A DNA stretch of 64,000 nt from positions 1 to 64,000 of the forward strand of contig JANPLI010000111.1 of NCBI GenBank assembly GCA_031426455.1. The letters run 5' to 3'. This DNA comes from JANNMJ01 sp031426455. Its GTDB lineage: Bacteria > Bacteroidota > Bacteroidia > Cytophagales > Hymenobacteraceae. Within the stretch, counting starts at the first letter, position 1. Every line of letters begins with the position of its first letter. This document shows positions 18,267 through 26,838 of the stretch, in pieces. A program made the position numbers and the translations under genes. The notes under the pieces are model-generated. The model did no database searches. It saw only the letters and a list, made by a program, of their open reading frames with translations, and was not told where the DNA came from.

Positions 18267-18938
18267 AATTTCAAGCTCCAGGTAGCAGATGGGTTTACCT
18301 TCGGCGCGGAACCGTTGTTCGTAGTGGGTTTGGATGCCGTGGGTACGGGGCAGTAGCGCGGCGCCGTCGGGGCCGTAGAGATCGCGGGTGAAGCAGATTT
18401 CGCGGGCGCCGGCCAACGTGGGCAGGCTTTCTTCCAGCGTGTAGGTGAACAGGTCCTGGTCGTCGGTCTTGAAATGGATCGTGCCGCCGGGTCGCAATAG
18501 TTCCTGATAGAGTGCTAGATAGCGCGGTGCCGTCAGGCGGCGCTTGGCATCCCCAAGTTTTGGGCGCGGGTCGGGGAAGGTGATCCAGATATGGGCCAGT
18601 TCGCCGGGCGCGAAGTGATCGGCCAGTTCGTGGGCGCGGCCCCGGAGCCAACCCACGTTGCGCAGGCCCAGCACTTCGGCCTGCGTGGCGCCGCTGTGCA
18701 ACCGTTCACCCTTCACATCGAAGCCCAGGAAATTGGCGGCAGGCGTCCGTTCGGCCAATGCTACGGTGTAGGCCCCTTTGCCACAGCCCATCTCCAAGGT
18801 GATCGGCGTGGTAGCGTCGGCCTGAAAAAAGGCCTCGTTCCAGCGCCCCCGCAGGTTTTGGTAGGTTGCCTTACCCGGCTCCACGATATCGGAACGCAGG
18901 GCATTGGCAGCAAAACGGACGAGCTTAACGCGGGACAA
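18264..18938 (-). CDS. trmB: tRNA (guanine-N7-)-methyltransferase
   Basis: A 224-residue SAM-dependent enzyme that forms m7G46 in tRNA. Seen: SAM-binding LEMGCGKGAYTVALAE, FLGFDVKGERLH, IWITFPDPRPKLGDAKRRL (family FPDPWPK) and the substrate-loop segment IHFKTDDQDLFTYTLE. The start is TTG at 18938: MSRVKLVRFAAN matches the conserved N-terminus of Bacteroidota TrmB and no nearby ATG does. The stop codon is at the edge of the tandem-repeat element shared with the convergent gene. Confidence 0.93.
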   Translation of the reverse strand: MSRVKLVRFAANALRSDIVEPGKATYQNLRGRWNEAFFQADATTPITLEMGCGKGAYTVALAERTPAANFLGFDVKGERLHSGATQAEVLGLRNVGWLRGRAHELADHFAPGELAHIWITFPDPRPKLGDAKRRLTAPRYLALYQELLRPGGTIHFKTDDQDLFTYTLEESLPTLAGAREICFTRDLYGPDGAALLPRTHGIQTHYEQRFRAEGKPICYLELEI

Positions 18939-19047
18939 AATCGTAAAATTTAAGCAAAATCGACGCGTGCTCCGCCAAGCAGCGGCGCAACTCGTACCAA
19001 ACTATCAGTAACGGGCAGGCGCCCTTGCCACCAACATCAAAACCGAT

Positions 19048-20355
19048 TCACACCGCCTCCGCCACCACGAAGGTCGAGCCACCGATGTACACCACATCTT
19101 CAGGGGCGGCGGCGGCGCGGGCAGCATCCACGGCTTTCGCCACACTCACGTACAGCTTGCCTTTCAGCCCAAAGGCCTCGGCCTGCTCGCGCAATTCCGG
19201 GGCGGGTAGGGCGCGCGGAATCTTCGCTTCGCAGAAATAATAGGTAGCCTCCGGGGGCAGTAGCCGCAGCAACACGCCAATATCCTTGTCGCGCACCACG
19301 CCAAACACGATATGCAGCTTCTGGTGAGGCGTCCGCAGCAATTGCGCGATGGCAGCGCCTAGCCCGGCTTCGTTGTGGCCCGTATCGGCCACCACCAGCG
19401 GATCGCGCCCCAGCACCTGCCACCGGCCGCGCAGGCCCGTACGGCGTTGCACCTCGCTCAGGCCAGCGCGCACCATCGGCTGCGTAAAGCGGAAGCCCTG
19501 CACCTGTAACTCTTCCAGCGTGGCCAGTACGCCGGGCACGTTGAGGTACTGGTACTCCCCCAGCAAATCCAGGTGCAGGTTCGGCAAATAGGGCGTCCAC
19601 TGCTCCAGGGCATCGCGGTGCATCACATCCATCGACTGCCCTACCCCTTCGGGCAACGGCGTTTGCGTCGCCACATACAACTCCGTATCGGCAAAACGAA
19701 TCGGCGCGCGATTGGCGGCGGCCACCTGCTGAAAAACCGCCGCTACCTCCGTCTGCACCTGACTGATCACCACCGGCACACCAGGCTTGATGATACCGGC
19801 TTTCTCGGCGGCAATCAGCGGCAGCGTATCACCAAGTAAATCCTGATGATCCCAGGAAATATTGGTGATCAGGGAAACCAGCGGCCGGATGACATTGGTG
19901 GAATCGAGCCGCCCGCCCAACCCTACCTCGATGATGGCGATATCTACCCGCTGATCGGCAAAGTAGCGAAACGCCAACGCCACGGTCATCTCAAAGAAAG
20001 AGGGTTGCAGCTCCTCCAACAGGTCGCGGTGCGTTTCCACGAACCGGACGACTTCTTCCGGCGGGATTGGCTCGCCGTTGAGGCGAATCCGCTCGGTAAA
20101 ATCGATCAGGTGCGGCGAGGTGTAGAGACCCGTACGGTAGCCAGCGGCCTGACAAACGGCAGCCAACATATGGCTCGAAGAGCCTTTCCCGTTCGTGCCG
20201 GCCACGTGAACCGCCCGAAAGCCGCGCTCCGGGTGCGCCAGCCGCGCGCAAAGCACTTCAATATTAGCCAGCGACCGGGTATGCGCCACAGCACCCACCC
20301 GCTGGTACATCGGCAGCCGGGCGTAGAGGTAGTCGAGCGTCTCCGGGTAGGTCAT
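19048..20355 (-). CDS. folC: Bifunctional folylpolyglutamate synthase / dihydrofolate synthase
   Basis: A 435-residue Mur-ligase-family cytosolic enzyme that adds glutamate to dihydropteroate and folates. Seen: P-loop HVAGTNGKGSSSHML, SPHLIDFTERIRLNGEPI, IEVGLGGRLDSTNVI, TNISWDHQDLLGDTL, AAEKAGIIKPGVPVV and the C-terminal ADTGHNEAGLGAAI. Length is standard. It is the last gene of the minus-strand block and is separated from the TonB-like gene upstream by a repeat-filled 119-nt gap. Confidence 0.96.
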   Translation of the reverse strand: MTYPETLDYLYARLPMYQRVGAVAHTRSLANIEVLCARLAHPERGFRAVHVAGTNGKGSSSHMLAAVCQAAGYRTGLYTSPHLIDFTERIRLNGEPIPPEEVVRFVETHRDLLEELQPSFFEMTVALAFRYFADQRVDIAIIEVGLGGRLDSTNVIRPLVSLITNISWDHQDLLGDTLPLIAAEKAGIIKPGVPVVISQVQTEVAAVFQQVAAANRAPIRFADTELYVATQTPLPEGVGQSMDVMHRDALEQWTPYLPNLHLDLLGEYQYLNVPGVLATLEELQVQGFRFTQPMVRAGLSEVQRRTGLRGRWQVLGRDPLVVADTGHNEAGLGAAIAQLLRTPHQKLHIVFGVVRDKDIGVLLRLLPPEATYYFCEAKIPRALPAPELREQAEAFGLKGKLYVSVAKAVDAARAAAAPEDVVYIGGSTFVVAEAV

Positions 20356-20357
20356 AC

Positions 20358-20473
20358 TTTAATTTATTGAGTGATTAAGCGATTAGCGATTGAGTGATTA
20401 GGTGCAAAAGAAACAGTCACTCAGTCACTCAGCCTCACTCAGTCACTCAGTCAAAAAAGTCACTCAGTCAATA
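20358..20473. repeat. 8-bp tandem-repeat element between tonB-like gene and folC
   Basis: Degenerate GATTGAGTGATTA units (20366-20402) face ACTCAGTC-type units (20414-20470) across about 12 nt. The right-hand units are the same sequence as in the elements at 4736 and 33919. The arms run from the folC start to the stop of the tonB-like gene. Confidence 0.8.
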
Positions 20474-20474
20474 C

Positions 20475-21353
20475 CTACCGCGCTACGATCCGGAACGTGA
20501 CGATACCTGAAGCGCCCCCTCCTCCGCCCGCCGTGCGCCGGAACGAGGTGTCTTCCAGCGCCGTGCGGTAGAGCTGCTCGACGGCGGGGGTTACGTTGCC
20601 GGAGATTTTGACGATGGATTCCAACTCCCCGTCCGGGCTGACTTTGATCTTGAACACCAAAATGCCGTTTTCGCTGGAAGCGTCCTTTACCAGGGGTTTT
20701 TCGTCCCAGGTCCAGCCCTGCATATCCAGCGAGCCGCCCCCGGAACCGCCGCGGCCCGGCCCCATTGAACCGTAGATGGCCTTGGCATTGAGGTCGCCGT
20801 TGGGATTGCCTTGGTCGCCAACGCTGCCGGGACGGTCGCCGTTGTTGTTACCGGTGGGCGTATTCGACGTACCGTTGGTGCCGTTGCCACCCGTACTCTT
20901 GGGGGTATACGCCGCGTTGGGGTTCGCCACGGGCGTCGGTTTGGTCGTTTCCTTGACGGTCGGCTTGGGCTCCGGCTTAGGGTCTGATTTAGGGGCGGCC
21001 ACCGTTTCCTCCACGTCGCTGGTCATCGTGGGTTTAGCTTCCGGCTCCGCGTCCGGCTGCACGGGCGTCGGAATGGCTTCGGAAGGCGGTGGCGGGGTAG
21101 GGTCGCTCTGCGAGGGCGCCGAATCCTCGGTATTGGTAGAGGCATTCGCCGGGGCGGTGGTCTGCACATCGCCGGAGCCGAATTCTTCCGGCTGGCCGTA
21201 GTTCAGCACGATACCGTCGCCACCGCCGAGTATCGGCGGTTCGGGCAGCTTCACCAGCGAGACGAAGAAGATGCCCAGCAGCAGGGCGTGAAAAACGACC
21301 GTCGAGGCGATAGCCGTGGTGCGGTCGGCGGTGGTGCGCGTTTCAGTAGTCAT
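20475..21353 (-). CDS. TonB-like energy transducer, copy 1
   Basis: A 292-residue inner-membrane-anchored periplasmic protein. Residues 13-33 form the single N-terminal membrane helix (IASTVVFHALLLGIFFVSLV). Residues 60-215 are a Pro/Thr/Asn-rich linker, followed by a C-terminal domain with GILVFKIKVSPDGELESIVK and AVEQLYRTALEDTSF, typical of Bacteroidota TonB/AsmA-like transducer ends. The start at 21353 (MTTETRTTADRT) matches its neighbour; the ORF upstream of it is only five codons longer. It lies next to a near-duplicate gene and to exbD/exbB, so it probably couples the proton-motive force to TonB-dependent receptors. Confidence 0.85.
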   Translation of the reverse strand: MTTETRTTADRTTAIASTVVFHALLLGIFFVSLVKLPEPPILGGGDGIVLNYGQPEEFGSGDVQTTAPANASTNTEDSAPSQSDPTPPPPSEAIPTPVQPDAEPEAKPTMTSDVEETVAAPKSDPKPEPKPTVKETTKPTPVANPNAAYTPKSTGGNGTNGTSNTPTGNNNGDRPGSVGDQGNPNGDLNAKAIYGSMGPGRGGSGGGSLDMQGWTWDEKPLVKDASSENGILVFKIKVSPDGELESIVKISGNVTPAVEQLYRTALEDTSFRRTAGGGGGASGIVTFRIVAR

Positions 21354-21371
21354 TTGGAAATCACTCAATAC

Positions 21372-22229
21372 CTACCGCGCCACGATATGAAATGTGACGA
21401 TACCTGAGGCGCCGCCCGCACCGCCGGCCGTGCGCTTGAACGAGGTTTCTTCGAGCGCGGTGCGGTATAGCTGCTCGACGGCCGGGGTCACATTACCAGA
21501 AATTTTGACGATCGATTCCAGTTCACCGCCCGAGTTGACCTTGATATCGAACACGAGGAGCCCGTTTTCGCTGGAGGCGTCCTTCACGAGTGGCTTTTCG
21601 TCCCAAATCCAGCCCGGCATACGGAGCGAGCCCACGCCGGGGCCGGTACGCCCCGTGCCGGCCCGTTCGTAAAGGGCTTGGGCATTGAGGTCACCGTTGG
21701 GGTTGCCCTGATCGCCAATGCTGCCGGGGCGGTCACCGTTATTGTTGCCGGTGGGCGTGTTCGACGTACCACTGATGCTATTACCACCCATTTTTTGGGG
21801 TGTGTAGGCCGCATTTGGGTTAACGGTGGGCGTCGGCGCCGATTTCGTGACCTCCTTGACGTCCGAATTCGGAGCGGCCACGGTTATTTCCACCTCGTTA
21901 GTCATCGTGGGCTTGGCATCTGGATCGGCATCGGGCTGCACAGGCGTCGGGACGGCTTCAGTAGGCGGGGGCGGCGTGGGATCGTTCTGGGAGGGCGCCG
22001 AATTCTCCTTATTGAGGGACGCATTGGCCGGTGCATTGGTCTGCACATCGCCAGAGCCGGATTCGTCTAACTGACCGTAGTTCAGCACAATGCCGTTATT
22101 GCCCAGAATCGGTGCCTCTGGCAGCCTCACCAACGAGACAAAAAAGATACCCAGCAGCAGCGCGTGGAAAATGACCGTCGAGGAAATAGCTGTCGTGCGG
22201 TCGGCAGTGGAAGGCGTTTCAGTAGTCAT
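21372..22229 (-). CDS. TonB-like energy transducer, copy 2 (tandem duplicate)
   Basis: A 285-residue paralogue of the gene at 20475-21353. The N-terminal helix (ISSTVIFHALLLGIFFVSLV), the segment SNTPTGNNNGDRPGS and the C-terminal 60 residues (DIKVNSGGELESIVKISGNV) are nearly identical, while the Pro-rich linker and the Gly-rich segment differ. Even the sequence around the stop codons is shared (CTCAATACCTACCGCG). Inferred: a fairly recent tandem duplication whose linkers have diverged, perhaps serving different receptors. Confidence 0.85.
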   Translation of the reverse strand: MTTETPSTADRTTAISSTVIFHALLLGIFFVSLVRLPEAPILGNNGIVLNYGQLDESGSGDVQTNAPANASLNKENSAPSQNDPTPPPPTEAVPTPVQPDADPDAKPTMTNEVEITVAAPNSDVKEVTKSAPTPTVNPNAAYTPQKMGGNSISGTSNTPTGNNNGDRPGSIGDQGNPNGDLNAQALYERAGTGRTGPGVGSLRMPGWIWDEKPLVKDASSENGLLVFDIKVNSGGELESIVKISGNVTPAVEQLYRTALEETSFKRTAGGAGGASGIVTFHIVAR

Positions 22230-22350
22230 TGGAGAAAATAAGCGGGAAGCATAACTCAGATACCCGTCAACTCAATTTAGAACACCGTCCCGAGCTCATC
22301 AGGCTAACGATGCACTAACGGGTGGAAGTGCATGCAGCGCGAAAATAAAG

Positions 22351-22764
22351 CTAGCTTTTCGGCGCGTCAGCAGCCATTACCACTTTCACTTTCAAGTGAT
22401 TGCCGATATCGAGTACATCGACCAGTTTTTGCACGTTCAGCGAACGGTCCACGCGCAGAATCACGGTGGTGGCTTTACGCTCCGTGGTATCGACCGGAAT
22501 TTTGGCGGCCAGCTTGGCCTCCAGCTCGGCGGCGATCACGGGGTCCTTGTCCAGAAAAATGCCCCCTTCGGCGGTCATCGAGAGGTTGATCGACTTCTTC
22601 ATTACCGCCTTGCCCGACTTGGCATTTGGCAGCAAAAGTTTGATCACGTTGGGGTTCACCATCGTGGACGCAATCAGGAAGAACAACATCAGGAAAAACA
22701 TAATGTCGTTCATCGCGCCCGTTTCCACGTGGGAAGTGAGCTTGCGGCGGCGGGAGAGATTCAT
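22351..22764 (-). CDS. exbD: ExbD/TolR-family biopolymer transport protein
   Basis: A 137-residue proton-channel subunit with one N-terminal membrane helix (NDIMFFLMLFFLIASTMVNP) that contains the conserved Asp of ExbD/TolR (ETGAMNDIMF), and a periplasmic domain ending LKVKVVMAAD. The start at 22764 (MNLSRRRKLTSHVETGAMND) is the family N-terminus; the 18 codons upstream come from an ATGAGGA repeat. The gene lies directly after exbB and before two tonB-like genes. Confidence 0.93.
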   Translation of the reverse strand: MNLSRRRKLTSHVETGAMNDIMFFLMLFFLIASTMVNPNVIKLLLPNAKSGKAVMKKSINLSMTAEGGIFLDKDPVIAAELEAKLAAKIPVDTTERKATTVILRVDRSLNVQKLVDVLDIGNHLKVKVVMAADAPKS

Positions 22765-22850
22765 AGGAATGAGGAATGAGGAATGAGGAATGAGGAATGA
22801 GGAATCAGTGTCTGGCATTCCTCATTCTTCATTCATAATTCCTCATTAAA
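22765..22850. repeat. Inverted pair of 7-bp tandem repeats (GGAATGA / TCATTCC) between exbB and exbD
   Basis: The left arm (22765-22807) holds five to six GGAATGA units and the right arm (22815-22848) the complementary CATTCCTC units, with a 7-nt loop. It occupies nearly the whole gap from the exbB stop to the exbD start codon, and is transcribed within the operon. Confidence 0.88.
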
Positions 22851-22852
22851 AT

Positions 22853-23560
22853 TTAGTTATCCTGCAGCACGTCGGTGAATTCCACGGCGGAATTTTCCAT
22901 CCGGAATACCACCCGGTCGATCATCACGGTCAGCGTGTGGTAACCGGCGTGGGCGATGATACCCACCACCAGACCCGCCGCCGACGATACCATCTTCTCG
23001 TACAGGCCACCCGAAATCTGGGTGATACCGAAGTCGCCGCTCGACGCGATGGCGTAGAAAATCTTGATTACCCCCAGAATCGTCCCCACGAAACCGAGCA
23101 TCGGCGCGATACCGGCGATGATGCCCAGCACCGAAATGCCTTTTTCCAGACTCAATACTTCCAGCCGGCCCTGGTTTTCGATGCTCGACTCGATGTCTTT
23201 GAGCGGCGCGCCAATCCGGCGGATGCCTTTGTCGATCATCCCCGCCAGCGGGGTGTTGGTTTTGGCGCACAGCGAACGAGCGCCCACCAGGTCGCCTTGA
23301 ATGATTTTGGCCTTCACGGTAGCCATAAACTGCGTCGGATCAGCGGAGGCCCGGCGAATGGCGATGTAGCGTTCGGCAATGATGTACACCGAAACCATCG
23401 ACAGAATCAACAGCGGAATCATCACCCAGCCGCCTTTGAAAATAAGGTCGATGATGGAAATCGGCTTTGTCGCCGCCACCGCATCGGCCGCCGCATTGGC
23501 AGCGGCAGCGGTCGTTTCGGCGGTCGTGGCCCCCCCCTGGAGCAAAAGAGTGAGCAGCAT
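22853..23560 (-). CDS. exbB: ExbB/TolQ-family MotA-like proton channel
   Basis: A 235-residue inner-membrane protein with three helices: FKGGWVMIPLLILSMVSVYI (about 41-62), LGIIAGIAPMLGFVGTILGV (about 146-166) and GLVVGIIAHAGYHTL (about 197-212). The GTILGVIKIF region lines the proton channel. A short Ala-rich N-terminal segment precedes them. It partners ExbD, and the pair would drive TonB-like proteins encoded downstream. A candidate -7 element lies 167 nt upstream. Confidence 0.94.
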   Translation of the reverse strand: MLLTLLLQGGATTAETTAAAANAAADAVAATKPISIIDLIFKGGWVMIPLLILSMVSVYIIAERYIAIRRASADPTQFMATVKAKIIQGDLVGARSLCAKTNTPLAGMIDKGIRRIGAPLKDIESSIENQGRLEVLSLEKGISVLGIIAGIAPMLGFVGTILGVIKIFYAIASSGDFGITQISGGLYEKMVSSAAGLVVGIIAHAGYHTLTVMIDRVVFRMENSAVEFTDVLQDN

Positions 23561-23726
23561 TCGGAGGAAAGTGTGCGCGGAAAATCAGGCCAGCTACCGC
23601 AGCCGGCTGGCCGCTGAACGGGTGAATCAAAAAAAGGGCAAAAGGAAACCGGCGGCATCCGTTCCCGGTCGGGCGGAAAACACCGCTGCCCGGCAGCTAA
23701 CGCGGTCGGGCAGCTCGAAATCGATG

Positions 23727-23734
23727 CAAAGGTA
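23727..23734 (-). promoter_or_regulatory. Candidate -7 promoter element (TACCTTTG) for exbB
   Basis: On the minus strand the sequence reads TTTTTACCTTTGCATCG, an exact TAnnTTTG match. It lies in the 271-nt gap between the SPOR gene and exbB, suggesting that exbB-exbD-tonB-like genes form a separate transcript. Confidence 0.45.
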
Positions 23735-23831
23735 AAAACGCCGCACCTTGTAGGAGCGTGAATCCGGTCGTGGCCAGGAGCAGGTAAAACGCGCTAATCG
23801 CTTCCCTCCTACCCGTCTGGCGCGCCTGATC

Positions 23832-25007
23832 TCAATTCCGAAGTACCCAGACTGCAGCGCCATAGTGCGTGCGGGCCGCGGACAGCGCAGCCGTAGCAGC
23901 CGCCATCGAGTCGTAATCGCCCACCACAACCCGGTAAAGTGCCGACCCCACGGGTGGTGCCAAAACCTGGGGAGCCGCGCCCTCGCCGCCCATTTTTGCG
24001 GCCAGCGCGCGGCCTTTTTCGGCTTTCGCTTGCGAGGAAAAAGCGTTCCAGACCAGGTAAAAATGCCCGCTCGCAGCTTTAGTGGCTGCCACCGGCGCCA
24101 CCGGTGTTACGACCGCAGCGGCCGCTACTTTCGGCGCCACCGGCGCGACGGCAACCGGCGCTATGCGGGCCGGCTTCGGAGCAGCCACTCCCCTTGAGGT
24201 AGCTACCTCGTGCCGAACCACCGCCCCTACCGCCTGAGCAGCCGCCACCGGCTTAGGACGCGGAGTGGCCACTGGCGCGGGGGGTAGCGCCGGGGCTATC
24301 GATGCCAACTGCCCCCCCGGTTCGGGGCGCGAAGCCACCACGGCCGGTAGCGGCTCAGCGGGAAAAATCAACCCGCTGTCGAGCGGCGTGAGGCGGGCGT
24401 TGAGGTAAGTCGCCGTAAAGCTCAACACCACCACGGCCGCCGTCGCCAGACGGTAAAACGGTTGCGAACCAGTGCCCAGGGCCGTCCGCAGACGGGTCAG
24501 CATTGGTTGCGACGAGTTAGCGCGCGTGGCCGACGTACGGGTACCGCGCTCGGCCCAAGCGGTATCCAGCACAGGCCGGGCCACCAGTTCCGGTAAGCCG
24601 AAGGCCGTGACCAGGGGCAAATAGCCGGGGGGCGCCAGTTCCAGGCGGATCGGCTCGGCTTCGGTAGCGCGGCGTAAGGTGCCCAGGCCGGGCAGTTCGG
24701 CGGCGCGGTGCTGGCGCAGGGAGGCGCGCAGTTCGTCGGTGAAGGTGCGGACCTGCGCGCGGGCGGGTTCCAGGCCAACCGGCGACGGCAGATTCGTTGG
24801 GTTCAACGTCCGTCGGACCGCTTCGGTGAGCAGCCCGTCATCGTGCGAAAGTTTTTCGTTGAACACCACCCGGCGGGCGGGCGGCGCCAGCGTGAAGCGT
24901 ACCGGGTGTACCCGCGCCGGGACTACCTCGGCCAGCAACCCGCCGAAGCCGGGCAGCGTCACGCAGTCGTGTTCGAGCAATAACTGTCGCAACTGATCTG
25001 CAATCAT
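23832..25007 (-). CDS. HU-CCDC81 and SPOR domain-containing envelope protein
   Basis: A 391-residue protein typical of Bacteroidota. The start at 25007 gives MIADQLRQLLLEHDCVTLPG FGG, the usual N-terminus of the bacterial HU-CCDC81 domain; a second such domain covers about residues 75-140. One membrane helix (LATAAVVVLSFTATYLNARL) is near residue 190, then an Ala/Pro-rich periplasmic linker. The C-terminal 75 residues form a SPOR domain (HFYLVWNAFSSQAKAEKGRA, YRVVVGDYDSMAAATAALSA) that binds denuded septal peptidoglycan. It shares a transcription unit with the two genes upstream. Confidence 0.9.
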   Translation of the reverse strand: MIADQLRQLLLEHDCVTLPGFGGLLAEVVPARVHPVRFTLAPPARRVVFNEKLSHDDGLLTEAVRRTLNPTNLPSPVGLEPARAQVRTFTDELRASLRQHRAAELPGLGTLRRATEAEPIRLELAPPGYLPLVTAFGLPELVARPVLDTAWAERGTRTSATRANSSQPMLTRLRTALGTGSQPFYRLATAAVVVLSFTATYLNARLTPLDSGLIFPAEPLPAVVASRPEPGGQLASIAPALPPAPVATPRPKPVAAAQAVGAVVRHEVATSRGVAAPKPARIAPVAVAPVAPKVAAAAVVTPVAPVAATKAASGHFYLVWNAFSSQAKAEKGRALAAKMGGEGAAPQVLAPPVGSALYRVVVGDYDSMAAATAALSAARTHYGAAVWVLRN

Positions 25008-25062
25008 AATCGCCTGAACCGATTGAAAATAAGATAAAATACCTGAGGTGCGTATCAGCACG

Positions 25063-26817
25063 TTAGAACTGATAACCCAGCCCCCCGATCACAGTGATAC
25101 CGCGCACCGGGTAGTTCAGATACTGCTGGTACTGTTTGCCCAGCAGGTTCTGCCCCATCGCAAAGAAACTCAATTGGGGCGAGAAACGGTAATCGACGCG
25201 GGCATTGAGGTCGATGACAGCGTCGGTCTGACGATAGAGGCTTTTATCTACTTTTTCGCCCTCGGTCAGCAGGCGCCCGGCGCCGCGCAGGCCATAAGCC
25301 TGGCCCACGACGTACACTTCGCCGCTGATCAGCACCTTGTCGGCGGCGTTGTAGGAGGTCGTCACGGAGCCGCGCAGATTAGGGCGGTGCCAGGCAAATT
25401 TCAGCGAGTCGGTATCCCAAGTGTCATAATCGGCCTTGACCGAAAGCTGGAAGCGCGAGGTGGCGTCGGCCACCAGTTCGACGTGGGCGTTGATATTCCT
25501 CGTCTGGCGGGCATCTTTGACAAAACCTTGATAAGAAACCACGTAGCGCGTGGTGTCACGCCCGCTAGGGTTCACGAACCACAGGTTACGGTACAGGTTG
25601 TAGGAGCCGCGCGCCAGCAGCCGCACAGCCCGGACGGGCGTCAGCGTGAAGCCACCGTAGGCACTGAGTTGGTGGTCGATATCGCGCAGGCGCTGGTTGG
25701 GGGCCAACCAGGGCATCTCGCGGGTCAGGTTGTACATCGTCACGCGTTCCGGGCCACCGCCGGCGCCCAAAAAGAAAACGAAACGGTCGTTGACCAACTC
25801 CACGGCCATCCGCACGGCGGGGTAGATATTGACTTTGGAGTCATTGAAGAGCGTGTCCGACGAGTAGCCGGCCGTGGCGCCGAGCGAGAGGTCAAAGCGC
25901 TCGCCGTCGTGTTCGTAGGCTACGGTGCCTTTGGCGTAAGTACGTTCGGTCTTGGCCGAATCCTGGTAATTGATCGACGACACATCGCTCCGCACGGCCA
26001 GCCGGTTGTGTTCATTGAAGGCGAACGCCACATTTACCCGCCCAATCAGGTTGGTTTCCTTGCCTTTGAAGTTATCGCTCCACTGCTGAAAACCGCCCGC
26101 CAGGTCATATTGAAAATGCGACTTGGGGTTGATCGACCGAGCATTCACTTCAGCGCCGATCCGGTTGAACTGCTGTTTGATATCGCCGTCCTTCCCCGCA
26201 AAGGCATCCTTCAGGCTACGGTCGTAGCCGTAAAAGTGCGTCGTCTGATTTTCGTAGTCGAGGCGGGCACCCAGCGCGGCGATCTTGGTGAAGTACGTGC
26301 CCTCGGCACCGACGCGGGTGTCGCCGCCGCCGGAGTTTTTGCCGTCCACCGGCCCGGTGCCCGACGATTGGTGGCGTACGTCCAGGCCCAGATGGTAATC
26401 GTCACTCGGTTTGGTGTGGGCACCCAGGCGAGCGTAGGGCGTCGTGTAGTTGCCAAAACCCAACTCGGCGTACAGGCCGGGCACCGGGGCGGCGGCTTCC
26501 TGCCGAATCGGGGCCACTTTCGGCACCACCGTCAGGGGTTTATCGCCTAGTTTGAAGTCCGGAAAGTCGTAGCGTACCGTGCGTTTGACGGGTGGGGGCG
26601 GCGAAAACGGAATCTTGTCGAAGTTGCGGCCCTGCACGGGCAGCTCGTTAGTGCGCGACTTTTCGACCACGATTTCCGTGTCTTCGAGGCGGGCATCCTG
26701 GCCCTGGGCGCGGGCCAACTGGGGCAGCGCGGCCGTCAGGGCGAATGCCGCCAGGGCGAACGGTAACGTCTGGGCGGGCACGGAGGGAAAGGGAGTAGTC
26801 AGCTTGAATTTTGACAT
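25063..26817 (-). CDS. TonB-dependent receptor-like outer-membrane beta-barrel protein
   Basis: A 584-residue outer-membrane protein. The start at 26817 gives MSKFKLTT and a signal peptide ending LPQLARAQGQD. An N-terminal periplasmic segment (EDTEIVVEKSRTNELP) is followed by many amphipathic strands and a terminal aromatic strand GITVIGGLGYQF. There is no recognisable plug domain, so it resembles the plug-less barrels often found next to TPR proteins in Bacteroidota rather than a classical siderophore receptor. It lies 21 nt after the TPR gene and is probably co-transcribed and functionally linked. Confidence 0.8.
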   Translation of the reverse strand: MSKFKLTTPFPSVPAQTLPFALAAFALTAALPQLARAQGQDARLEDTEIVVEKSRTNELPVQGRNFDKIPFSPPPPVKRTVRYDFPDFKLGDKPLTVVPKVAPIRQEAAAPVPGLYAELGFGNYTTPYARLGAHTKPSDDYHLGLDVRHQSSGTGPVDGKNSGGGDTRVGAEGTYFTKIAALGARLDYENQTTHFYGYDRSLKDAFAGKDGDIKQQFNRIGAEVNARSINPKSHFQYDLAGGFQQWSDNFKGKETNLIGRVNVAFAFNEHNRLAVRSDVSSINYQDSAKTERTYAKGTVAYEHDGERFDLSLGATAGYSSDTLFNDSKVNIYPAVRMAVELVNDRFVFFLGAGGGPERVTMYNLTREMPWLAPNQRLRDIDHQLSAYGGFTLTPVRAVRLLARGSYNLYRNLWFVNPSGRDTTRYVVSYQGFVKDARQTRNINAHVELVADATSRFQLSVKADYDTWDTDSLKFAWHRPNLRGSVTTSYNAADKVLISGEVYVVGQAYGLRGAGRLLTEGEKVDKSLYRQTDAVIDLNARVDYRFSPQLSFFAMGQNLLGKQYQQYLNYPVRGITVIGGLGYQF

Positions 26818-26838
26818 AACAGCGGGGCCAGCGGCCAC

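Noticed and set aside
25048..26550. A 500-codon open frame on the plus strand
   Set aside because: It is antisense to the receptor-like barrel gene (25063-26817), shows no family motifs and reflects the GC-rich codon use of the real gene. The long plus-strand frames over 28390-29421, 53928-55070 and 58017-59438 are rejected for the same reason.
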